Assembly (NCBI GenBank): GCA_039934875.1
Contig: JBDTLH010000359.1
Span: 1 to 14,433 of the forward strand
Reading direction: 5' to 3'
Length of the DNA: 14,433 nt
Source: JBDTLH01 sp039934875
GTDB taxonomy: Bacteria > Acidobacteriota > Terriglobia > Terriglobales > Acidobacteriaceae
The notes beneath the pieces were generated by a model that was not told where the DNA came from, did no database searches, and saw nothing but the letters and a program-made list of their open reading frames with translations. Made by a program: the position numbers and the translations under genes. Below, in pieces: positions 1-6,538 of the stretch; position 1 is the stretch's first letter; each line of letters starts with the position of its first letter.

Positions 1-159
1 CAGGTACTTGACCCAGCAGACGATACGAATTGTTAAATGAGAGGGCCTGTGCGATTGCTGGTTTCGAAACTTACAAGGACGACTGAAGTGGACTGAACAG
101 AACACAACACGTCAGCTCATTGCCGGACGTTCTAGAATCAGGATGCAGAGAAGATCGGC

Positions 160-906
160 ATGAAAAAGCCAAATGGAACTCGGATGAAATCGCCAGTGAC
201 GGATGAGGCTGAGTATAAGCGGCTGAAGCGCCGGGAGTTTTTGAAACTGCTGCCCCTGGCCGCGGCGGGCGTAGTGTTTATCCCACCGTGGCGCGACAAG
301 TTGTTTGAGGCGGGGCTGGCGTTTACGGACAAGGTGAATGCGGCGGTGTTCCGTCCCGATCATCTGGCGAAGGTGTATTCGGATGCGGAGGTTGCGCCGC
401 TGGAGCGGTTCCCGCTGAATTTTTATGATGTGGCGGACCCGGAGGTGGACCTTGCGGCGTGGCGACTGAAGGTGGATGGATTGGTGAAGCAGCCGGGCGA
501 TTATGCGCTCGGCGATATTGCGGCGCTGCCGAAGTATACGCAAAATGTGAAGCACGTTTGCGTGGAGGGATGGGACGTGATCGGCAATTTCGGCGGCGCG
601 CGCATAGCGGATTTTCTAAACAAAGTGGGCGCGGACACTTCGGCGAAGTATCTGTATGTCGAGTGCGCGGATGATTACTATGAGTCGCTGGATATGCAGA
701 CTGCGCTGCATCCGCAATCGCTGCTTTGTTATGAGATGTATGGCAAGCCACTGGAGCGAGTGCACGGAGCGCCGCTGGGGATAAGGGCGCCGACCAAGAT
801 CGGGTATAAACAGGCGAAGTATCTGACCAGCATCAGGGTGACGAATGTGTTGCAGAAGCGCGGATATTGGGAGGACCAGGGCTATGACTGGTACTACGGG
901 CTGTGA
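160..906 (+). CDS. Tat-exported molybdopterin-dependent oxidoreductase (sulfite oxidase/MsrP-like)
   Basis: The 248-residue protein carries a twin-arginine signal, RREFLK at residues 24-29, followed by a hydrophobic alanine-rich stretch, so it should be exported folded with its cofactor. The mature part matches the sulfite oxidase-type molybdopterin fold. The key residue is Cys134 in HVCVEGW, the position that ligands molybdenum in this family, and the glycine-rich stretch after it and the GAPLGIRAP segment also fit. It is shorter than E. coli MsrP (about 334 residues) and lacks the C-terminal dimerisation domain of true sulfite oxidases. Likely substrates are methionine sulfoxide or another S- or N-oxide, but the substrate cannot be read from sequence. 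I chose ATG 160, with a GAGAAG-like site seven bases upstream; an in-frame ATG at 184 is possible. The next gene, a membrane cytochrome b, follows directly and is the probable electron partner. Confidence 0.87.
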   Translation: MKKPNGTRMKSPVTDEAEYKRLKRREFLKLLPLAAAGVVFIPPWRDKLFEAGLAFTDKVNAAVFRPDHLAKVYSDAEVAPLERFPLNFYDVADPEVDLAAWRLKVDGLVKQPGDYALGDIAALPKYTQNVKHVCVEGWDVIGNFGGARIADFLNKVGADTSAKYLYVECADDYYESLDMQTALHPQSLLCYEMYGKPLERVHGAPLGIRAPTKIGYKQAKYLTSIRVTNVLQKRGYWEDQGYDWYYGL

Positions 907-965
907 GTAGCGCGCCGTATCCATTGCTGCGCGTAGCGAGGTTCGCGCGGCGCACGGGGGAGCGC

Positions 966-1655
966 ATGATTGCGGTGTATGAGCAACCGACGGTGGTGCG
1001 GGTCACGCACTGGTTGAGCGCGCTGGCGGTGATTATCCTGATTGGCAGCGGGATACAGATATTTTTTGCGTTTCCTAGTTTTGGGCCGAAGATTCCGCAG
1101 CACAACCTGATGCGCTTCTCTGACAGCTTTGATCCCAAGCTGATTGGAAGTTATTTTCAGAAGATCGCGTTGGGCCAGTGGCTTGCCGGGGCGGAGTGGT
1201 GGCACTTCACCTTCATGTGGATATTCATGGCGTGCGGAGTAGTGTACGTGCTCTATGAGGCAATCAGCGGGCATTGGCGCACGGTGCTGTTTGCGCCGCG
1301 CGACGTTCCCGGGGTGTGGCCGATGGTGCGGCACTACTTTCTCTTTGGCAAGAAGCCGGAGCAGAGGGAGCAATATAATCCGCTGCAGAAGCTGGCTTAT
1401 ACGTCGGCGATATTTTTTGGCGCGGTCTCGATGCTGAGCGGGCTGGTGATATGGAACCCGGTGCAGTTTTCGTGGATTGGCTGGATTGTGGGCGGCTTTC
1501 ATTATGCGCGAATTGTGCATTTCGCAGCCATGTGCGGGTTTCTGGCGTTCATCCCCGGCCACCTGATTATGGTGGCGCTGCACGGCTGGCGCAACTTCCA
1601 ATCGATGCTGACGGGGTGGATGGAGAAGCCGGAGTATATGAACGAGGATGAGTAG
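966..1655 (+). CDS. Four-helix b-type cytochrome, membrane electron partner of the molybdoenzyme
   Basis: This is a 229-residue membrane protein with about four hydrophobic helices. Histidines sit where the cytochrome b561/PhsC-type family places heme ligands: His15 in the first helix (RVTHWLS), His80 in the second (WWHFTFMW), and His185 and His199 fourteen residues apart in the last. It probably passes electrons between the quinone pool and the exported molybdoenzyme encoded just upstream. The frame is also open from a GTG at 903 that overlaps the upstream TGA. I prefer ATG 966 because GGGGGAG lies at 956-962 and because the extra 21 residues are arginine-rich and precede the conserved YEQPTVVRVTHW start. 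It is not MsrQ/YedZ-like, as those are larger ferric-reductase-type proteins. Family assignment is firm; the direction of electron flow is inferred. Confidence 0.85.
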   Translation: MIAVYEQPTVVRVTHWLSALAVIILIGSGIQIFFAFPSFGPKIPQHNLMRFSDSFDPKLIGSYFQKIALGQWLAGAEWWHFTFMWIFMACGVVYVLYEAISGHWRTVLFAPRDVPGVWPMVRHYFLFGKKPEQREQYNPLQKLAYTSAIFFGAVSMLSGLVIWNPVQFSWIGWIVGGFHYARIVHFAAMCGFLAFIPGHLIMVALHGWRNFQSMLTGWMEKPEYMNEDE

Positions 1656-1782
1656 AATCGGGGATGAAAACACCATCAGTCGGGCTTTACAGAGCACAGG
1701 GCTATTTTGGGTGGAGAGAGCCACGACCGTATGGCGGATTGGTGGATAAGCGCAGACGAAATTGAGTATGGTAAGGGTAGGA

Positions 1783-1813
1783 GACTTCGCAACGGAAGTG
1801 TCGAGCGGAAGTC
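1783..1813 (+). promoter_or_regulatory. Possible alternative hairpin in the dsbD leader
   Basis: GACTTC at 1783-1788 can pair with GAAGT at 1795-1799 or with GAAGTC at 1808-1813. The two 3' arms are parts of a direct repeat, CGGAAGT, at 1793-1799 and 1806-1812. The two pairings exclude each other and end six bases before the ribosome-binding site of dsbD. The stems are only five to six base pairs, so a chance origin is quite possible. Confidence 0.2.
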
Positions 1814-1818
1814 TAAAC

Positions 1819-1825
1819 AAGGGGA
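1819..1825 (+). promoter_or_regulatory. Ribosome-binding site that fixes the dsbD start
   Basis: AAGGGGA lies one base before ATG 1827, with its GGGG core three to six bases from the start. It picks this ATG over the in-frame GTG at 1707, whose product would have 40 extra hydrophilic residues in front of a clear signal peptide. Confidence 0.65.
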
Positions 1826-1826
1826 C

Positions 1827-3917
1827 ATGAACAGAGTTTTTGAAATTCTGCTGGCGATATCTTTGGTGCTGGCGGCGCATGTCTGCTATGGGCAGGCGAA
1901 TTCGGCGAAGACGGCGCAGCTTGAGGTGAGGCTGGTCTCCGAGCAGTCGGCGATTCGGGCGGGGCAGGATTTCTGGATCGGGCTGGATTTCGAATTGCAG
2001 CCGGGGTGGCACGTGTACTGGATCAATCCGGGGGATTCAGGGGAGCCGCCGAAGGTCCGATGGACGCTGCCGGATGGGTTCAATGCGGGATATTTTCAGT
2101 GGCCTAAGCCGGAGAGGATCAGGCTCGCGTCATTGGTGGACTATGGATACAGCAATCATGTTTTGTTGATGCTGCCGATGCATGCGGGAGCGAAGGCTGC
2201 GAAATCGGCTGATTTGCTGGCGAACGTGCATTGGCTGGTGTGCCGCGAAATCTGTATTCCAGGCAAGGCGCAGCTTGGCTTGACCCTGCCGATCGAGAAG
2301 ACAGCGCAGGTGGATGCGAAGCAGCACGCGTTGTTTGAGGCGACGAGAAAAGAGATTCCGCAGAACGCTCCGGCGGATTGGAAGGCGAGCACTCAGGCGG
2401 CGGGCAACGACTTCGTTCTGAGCGTGGAAACAGGGCAGCGTGAGAAGACGGCGACGTTCTTTCCGCTAGTCGAACAGCAGATCGACAACGATGCCGCGCA
2501 GAAGCTCAATGCGAATACGCGAGGATTTCAGCTCCGGCTCAGGAAGTCGGAGGGATTGGCCCAGATGCCCGCGACTTTGCAAGGGCTCTTAATACTTGGC
2601 TCCGGGGAGTCTTACGTGCTGGATGCTCCGGTTTCGGGGGCGCTTGCGGCCGGCGGGAGGGAAAATCCCGTGCAGTCGTTGTGGGGCTTCTTTGGCCTCG
2701 CCTTTCTGGGAGGCGTCATCTTGAACCTGATGCCGTGTGTCTTTCCCGTGCTCTCGCTGAAGGTGCTGGGGCTGACGCAGGTGGGGCAAGCGGAGGCGAA
2801 GCGGGCGCGGGTCCACGGGCTTTTTTATACGCTGGGAATTCTGGTGTCGTTCTGGGCGCTGGTGGGCGTGCTGCTGGCGGTGCGCGCGGCGGGACACCAG
2901 ATCGGCTGGGGCTTCCAGATGCAGTCGCCGGTGTTTGTAGTACTTTTGACGGCGCTGCTGTTTCTGCTGGGATTGAATTTGTTCGGCATGTTTGAGATTG
3001 GCACGTCGGTCATGGGCGTGGGCAATTCGCTGGCGACGAAATCCGGCTATACCGGATCATTTTTCACCGGAGTACTGGCGACTGTGGTGGCGACCCCGTG
3101 CACAGCGCCTTTTATGGGCGCGGCGATTGGGTTTGCATTGACGCAATCCTCTGTGATCGCGTTTCTGGTGTTTACCTCGTTGGCGCTGGGATTGGCTGCA
3201 CCTTATCTCGTCCTTTCCTTTGAGCCGCGCTGGGCGCGCATTCTGCCCAGGCCGGGCGAATGGATGGTCAAGATGAAACAGGCGCTGGCGTTTCCGCTAT
3301 TCGGGGCGGCGATATGGCTGGTGTGGGTCTTCGGGCAGCAGATGGGCATGGATGCAGCGGCGCGACTACTCGGCGGGCTGTTGCTGATGGCGATCGCGGC
3401 GTGGGTATTTGGATCATTCAGGAGCAAGATCGCGCGGGATGCGATTGCGCTGCTGCTATTGTGCGCAGGGTTGTGGCTTCCGATTTCGGCGGGCGCGGAG
3501 GGGAGCCGGGTGGTGTCGGCGAACACGGCGCAGCCCGCTGCGGCGGGCGCTCTCGAGTGGGAGAGCTTTTCGCCGGAGAAGTTGCGGCAATACCGCGCCG
3601 AATCGAGGCCGGTGCTGGTGGATTTCACGGCGGCGTGGTGCCTGTCGTGCCAGGTCAATGAGCGCGCAGTGTTTCACTCCCCCGAAATACGGCAGAAGCT
3701 CAGGGATTCGGGCGTGGCGTTGATGAAGGCCGATTGGACATCCTATGATCCGGCGATCACGCGTGCGCTGGCGGAGTATGGACGCAGCGGCGTTCCCTTT
3801 TATGTGATGTATGGGCGCGCATCTTCAGGGTCGGCAGAGCCGTTGATCTCGACGGAGCTGTTGACGCCGCAGGCGATGTTGGAAGCGCTTGAGAAATTGC
3901 AGGGAGAAAAGAAATGA
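1827..3917 (+). CDS. dsbD: DsbD/ScsB-type transmembrane thiol-disulfide reductase
   Basis: The 696-residue protein has the three parts of the DsbD family. After a Sec signal peptide (about residues 1-23) comes a periplasmic N-terminal domain with a CREIC pair, Cys139 and Cys143, resembling ScsB-type alpha domains. A membrane domain of about eight helices spans roughly residues 285-560 and holds the two electron-relay cysteines, Cys304 (LMPCVFP) and Cys425 (ATPCTAP). The C-terminal thioredoxin-like domain has the active site WCLSC, Cys605 and Cys608, and a GVP cis-proline loop. The protein takes electrons from cytoplasmic thioredoxin and delivers them to extracytoplasmic thiol proteins. The stop overlaps the start of the next gene (ATGA), so that exported redoxin is a good candidate client. 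The leader of 171 bases after the cytochrome gene could hold its own promoter. Confidence 0.93.
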   Translation: MNRVFEILLAISLVLAAHVCYGQANSAKTAQLEVRLVSEQSAIRAGQDFWIGLDFELQPGWHVYWINPGDSGEPPKVRWTLPDGFNAGYFQWPKPERIRLASLVDYGYSNHVLLMLPMHAGAKAAKSADLLANVHWLVCREICIPGKAQLGLTLPIEKTAQVDAKQHALFEATRKEIPQNAPADWKASTQAAGNDFVLSVETGQREKTATFFPLVEQQIDNDAAQKLNANTRGFQLRLRKSEGLAQMPATLQGLLILGSGESYVLDAPVSGALAAGGRENPVQSLWGFFGLAFLGGVILNLMPCVFPVLSLKVLGLTQVGQAEAKRARVHGLFYTLGILVSFWALVGVLLAVRAAGHQIGWGFQMQSPVFVVLLTALLFLLGLNLFGMFEIGTSVMGVGNSLATKSGYTGSFFTGVLATVVATPCTAPFMGAAIGFALTQSSVIAFLVFTSLALGLAAPYLVLSFEPRWARILPRPGEWMVKMKQALAFPLFGAAIWLVWVFGQQMGMDAAARLLGGLLLMAIAAWVFGSFRSKIARDAIALLLLCAGLWLPISAGAEGSRVVSANTAQPAAAGALEWESFSPEKLRQYRAESRPVLVDFTAAWCLSCQVNERAVFHSPEIRQKLRDSGVALMKADWTSYDPAITRALAEYGRSGVPFYVMYGRASSGSAEPLISTELLTPQAMLEALEKLQGEKK

Positions 3918-4516
3918 GACGATTGGCGATATTGGTTTTGATGTGCCTGTTGATGCAGGGGATGGGGTTCGCGGTGAAGGTAGGCTCTGTGGCTCCGGAT
4001 TTCACCGGCACCGACAGCAACGGCAAGACGCATAGACTTTCAGATTTGAAAGGCAAGTTTGTGGTGCTGGAGTGGCACAACAATGGATGCCCTTACACTA
4101 TCAAGCACTATGCCAGCCACAACATGCAGAACTTGCAGAAGCATTGGACGGACATGGGCGTCGAGTGGTTCACGGTTATCTCCTCCGCGCCGGGGCAGCA
4201 GGGATATGTGACCGCGGCCCAGGAAAACGCCTACATGAAAAAGATGGGCGCCACGCCGACGGCTGCGATCCTCGATCCCAAGGGAACGATGGGGCATCTG
4301 TATTCGGCTAAGACCACGCCGCAGATGATCGTGATTGGTCCGCAAGGCAAAGTGATCTATGACGGCGCGATCGATGACCATCCGACGACCGAGACCTCGG
4401 ACATTTCAGGGGCGAAGAACTATGTGAACGAGGCGCTGCACGCGGCGATGGGCGGAGAGCCTGTGCCGACGGCGAGCACGCGTCCGTATGGGTGTTCAGT
4501 GAAGTACGCGGAGTAG
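3914..4516 (+). CDS. Exported PRX_like1-type redoxin (AhpC/TSA superfamily)
   Basis: This 200-residue protein starts with a Sec-type signal peptide (about residues 1-20) and continues as a thioredoxin-fold redoxin beginning at GSVAPDF. The active-site region is NNGCPYTIKHY with Cys59. A second cysteine, Cys194, sits in the C-terminal PYGCSVKY motif that I recognise from the PRX_like1 group, so an intramolecular Cys59-Cys194 disulfide is plausible. The usual first cysteine of the CNHCPYV motif is absent here, leaving a single N-terminal cysteine. The ATG overlaps the dsbD stop by four bases, and AGGGAG at 3901-3906 has good spacing to it. The overlap implies coupled translation, and the neighbour suggests that DsbD reduces it. 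Whether it acts on peroxides or as a thiol reductase cannot be decided from sequence. Confidence 0.85.
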   Translation: MRRLAILVLMCLLMQGMGFAVKVGSVAPDFTGTDSNGKTHRLSDLKGKFVVLEWHNNGCPYTIKHYASHNMQNLQKHWTDMGVEWFTVISSAPGQQGYVTAAQENAYMKKMGATPTAAILDPKGTMGHLYSAKTTPQMIVIGPQGKVIYDGAIDDHPTTETSDISGAKNYVNEALHAAMGGEPVPTASTRPYGCSVKYAE

Positions 4517-4548
4517 ATTTCAAAAACAGCACCAGAAGGAGAAGAAAG

Positions 4549-5079
4549 ATGATTCGTTCGGTAATCACTTTAGTATGCGCGGCAGCTTTGGCTGTTCCGC
4601 TGATCGCGTTCGGAGCCAGCAAGCCGGAGGCGGGAAATGCGGCGCCTGAGTTTACGCTGCAATCGCAGGAGGGCACTCCGGTCAGCCTCAAAGACCTGCG
4701 CGGGCAGTGGGTGGTGCTCTACTTTTATCCCAAAGACTTTACCAGCGGCTGCACCATCGAGGCGCACAACTTCGAGCGCGACATCGAGCAATATAAGAAG
4801 CTGAATGCGACCATCGTCGGAGTAAGCCTGGATAGTGTGGATTCGCACAAGAAGTTTTGCGTAAAAGAGGGGCTCAATTTCAAGCTGCTCTCGGACGCGG
4901 ACCAGGCGGTTTCGAAGGAGTACGGGGTACTGACCAACATGGGCCCGGTGAAGTACGCATCGCGCAATACGTTTTTGATTGATCCGCAGGGGAAGATCGC
5001 GAAGGTGTTTCCCGACGTTAAACCGGAGCAGCACAGCGCCGAGGTGCTGGAGACGATCGCGGAGATGGAAAAGAAGTAG
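4549..5079 (+). CDS. bcp: Exported peroxiredoxin, PrxQ/Bcp family
   Basis: This is a 176-residue PrxQ with a Sec signal peptide (about residues 1-23), so it should detoxify peroxides outside the cytoplasm. Cys68 in DFTSGCTIEA is the peroxidatic cysteine. The cysteine that many Bcp proteins carry five residues later is missing (histidine here). Cys104 in SHKKFC lies 36 residues downstream, the spacing of PrxQ proteins whose resolving cysteine is in helix alpha-3. Start choice is clear: AAGGAG at 4536-4541 with a seven-base spacer to ATG 4549; the in-frame ATG at 4492 lies inside the upstream gene. It follows the redoxin gene by 32 bases and is closed by a hairpin terminator, so it is the last gene of the redox block. 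Confidence 0.93.
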   Translation: MIRSVITLVCAAALAVPLIAFGASKPEAGNAAPEFTLQSQEGTPVSLKDLRGQWVVLYFYPKDFTSGCTIEAHNFERDIEQYKKLNATIVGVSLDSVDSHKKFCVKEGLNFKLLSDADQAVSKEYGVLTNMGPVKYASRNTFLIDPQGKIAKVFPDVKPEQHSAEVLETIAEMEKK

Positions 5080-5108
5080 GGCCGCTCGCGATTGGGATGC
5101 TTATGAGA

Positions 5109-5138
5109 GGCGGGACCGGAAGCTCCCGCCCTATTTTT
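5109..5138 (+). terminator. Intrinsic terminator of the redox block
   Basis: GGCGGGA (5109-5115) and TCCCGCC (5124-5130) form a perfect seven-pair GC-rich stem around an eight-base loop, followed by TATTTTT (5132-5138). It lies 29 bases after the peroxiredoxin stop. The T-run is inside the last codons and stop of the convergent - strand gene, whose stop codon directly abuts the stem. The stem could also stop - strand transcripts, although no T-run follows in that direction. Confidence 0.75.
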
Positions 5139-6519
5139 CATCCAGGGTCATAAACAGGTTGTTGAGGGATTCGGCGAGCGAGGGGTGGGCATAGGTGGCG
5201 TCGCGCAACGCGGTGTAGGGCAGCTTGCCCATCATCGCGGTTTCTATGACCGCCATCACCTCTCCGCCTTCGACGCCGAGTATGGACGCGCCGAGAATCT
5301 GCTGGGTATTTGCATCCACGACCGCCTTCATGAATCCCCGCGTCTCGTCAATTTCGATGGCGCGTGCGACGGAGGTCATCGGCAACGTGGCGACCCGGAT
5401 GTTGCGCCCCGTCCGGCGCGCTTCCTCTTCAGTGATCCCGATCCGTCCTAGCTGAGGGTCGATGAACACCACGTAGGGGACGAAGCGGTCTTTCGTGCCG
5501 GCTGCTTTCTTTTCCAATACATTGGAGCGAATGATGCGGAAGTCGTCGTAGGAGATGTGGGTGAAGGCAGGGCCGCCCTTCACATCACCAAGCGCCCACA
5601 CGCCGTCGGCGGTAGTCTTGAGGTGGTCATCTACTGAAATAAATCCGTGCGCATCGGTGCGAATGTTCGCCGATGCCAAGTTGAGGCTATCGCTGTTGGG
5701 GGTTCGACCGGTAGCGACCAGCAAGTGTGACCCGGTGACGGGGGTTGCGTCGCCCTCGAGCTCCAGCACGATACCATCGTTTAAGTTTGAGACGCGCTTG
5801 GCGATGGCATTGAGCAGCACATTGATTCCGTCCTCGCGCAGGATCGTTAGTATTGCATCGGAGACGTCGCGGTCTTCCCGGGTGAGCAGGCGATCAGAAG
5901 ATTGCACGATGGTGACGCGGCTGCCGAAGCGGCGAAACATCTGTCCGAACTCCAGGCCGATGTAACCTCCGCCCAAAACCAGCAGGTGTTCGGGGAGGCT
6001 GTCGAGCTCCATGATCGAAGCATTATCGAGGTAGGGAACATCGTCGAGACCTTCTACCTGGGGCACGCTTGTGCGAGTGCCGGTATTGATAAATATTTTG
6101 TCCGCGCTGAGATCGAGCAATGATCCATCTTTCGTTTTCACTTCTAGTTTCCTGGGAGCGGTGAAGCGCGCCTCTCCGAAGATGAGATCAAGATGGGGAT
6201 TCGCTTCGAGGCGCTTCTGACTGCCTCCGCGGAAGCTGAGGACGATGTCGCGCTTGCGCTGGCGAACGCGTTCGAGATCGACGCTGATCGTTCCCGTGTG
6301 GACGCCATAGTCTGTTGCGCGGCGCGCGAGATAAGCGACGCGGGCGCTGGCCACCATGGTCTTGGTGGGTGTGCATCCGGTGTTGACGCAGGTGCCGCCG
6401 ACCTCTGCGCGCTCAATGAGAGCGGTGTTCATCCCAGCCTTGGCGAGCGTTTGCGAGAGGGGAGTGCCACCTTGTCCTGAGCCGATGACGACAGCGTGAT
6501 AGTGTTCTGGGATATTCAT
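5131..6519 (-). CDS. FAD-dependent pyridine nucleotide-disulfide oxidoreductase (lipoamide dehydrogenase/mercuric reductase-like)
   Basis: The 462-residue length is typical for class I disulfide reductases. An FAD-binding GSGQGG motif lies at residues 13-18, the redox-active pair Cys44/Cys49 is in CVNTGCTPTK, a second dinucleotide motif reads LGGGYIGLEFG, and an ATGRTPN segment precedes the ALGD FAD motif. At the C terminus His445 and Glu450 in AHPSLAE form the catalytic dyad of the lipoamide dehydrogenase type. The C-terminal cysteine pair of true mercuric reductase is absent, and no 2-oxoacid dehydrogenase E1/E2 gene is nearby. The natural disulfide substrate is therefore unknown. It is the third gene of a - strand unit, 19 bases after the dehydrogenase gene. 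No strong ribosome-binding site is visible, which fits coupling to the upstream gene. Confidence 0.87.
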   Translation of the reverse strand: MNIPEHYHAVVIGSGQGGTPLSQTLAKAGMNTALIERAEVGGTCVNTGCTPTKTMVASARVAYLARRATDYGVHTGTISVDLERVRQRKRDIVLSFRGGSQKRLEANPHLDLIFGEARFTAPRKLEVKTKDGSLLDLSADKIFINTGTRTSVPQVEGLDDVPYLDNASIMELDSLPEHLLVLGGGYIGLEFGQMFRRFGSRVTIVQSSDRLLTREDRDVSDAILTILREDGINVLLNAIAKRVSNLNDGIVLELEGDATPVTGSHLLVATGRTPNSDSLNLASANIRTDAHGFISVDDHLKTTADGVWALGDVKGGPAFTHISYDDFRIIRSNVLEKKAAGTKDRFVPYVVFIDPQLGRIGITEEEARRTGRNIRVATLPMTSVARAIEIDETRGFMKAVVDANTQQILGASILGVEGGEVMAVIETAMMGKLPYTALRDATYAHPSLAESLNNLFMTLDEK

Positions 6520-6538
6520 AGGCGTTTCAACATCAGTA

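Noticed and set aside
2..40. A short open tail (12 codons) ending in TGA at the left edge, possibly the C terminus of an upstream gene
   Set aside because: Too short to show coding character, and the other frames also close nearby; it cannot be supported.
143..163. Six-codon mini-frame from ATG 143 whose TGA overlaps the molybdoenzyme ATG
   Set aside because: It has no usable ribosome-binding site, and such tiny overlaps are common by chance.
1707..1826. N-terminal extension of DsbD from a GTG at 1707
   Set aside because: The extension is hydrophilic and would mask a clear signal peptide; ATG 1827 has a good ribosome-binding site.
894..2012. Long open frame on the - strand opposite the cytochrome and dsbD genes
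   Set aside because: It is very rich in Arg, His, Pro and Gln, has no recognisable domain, and mirrors the codon bias of real genes on the other strand.
5131..6519. Annotation as mercuric reductase
   Set aside because: It has no C-terminal cysteine pair, no heavy-metal-binding domain and no mer genes nearby.
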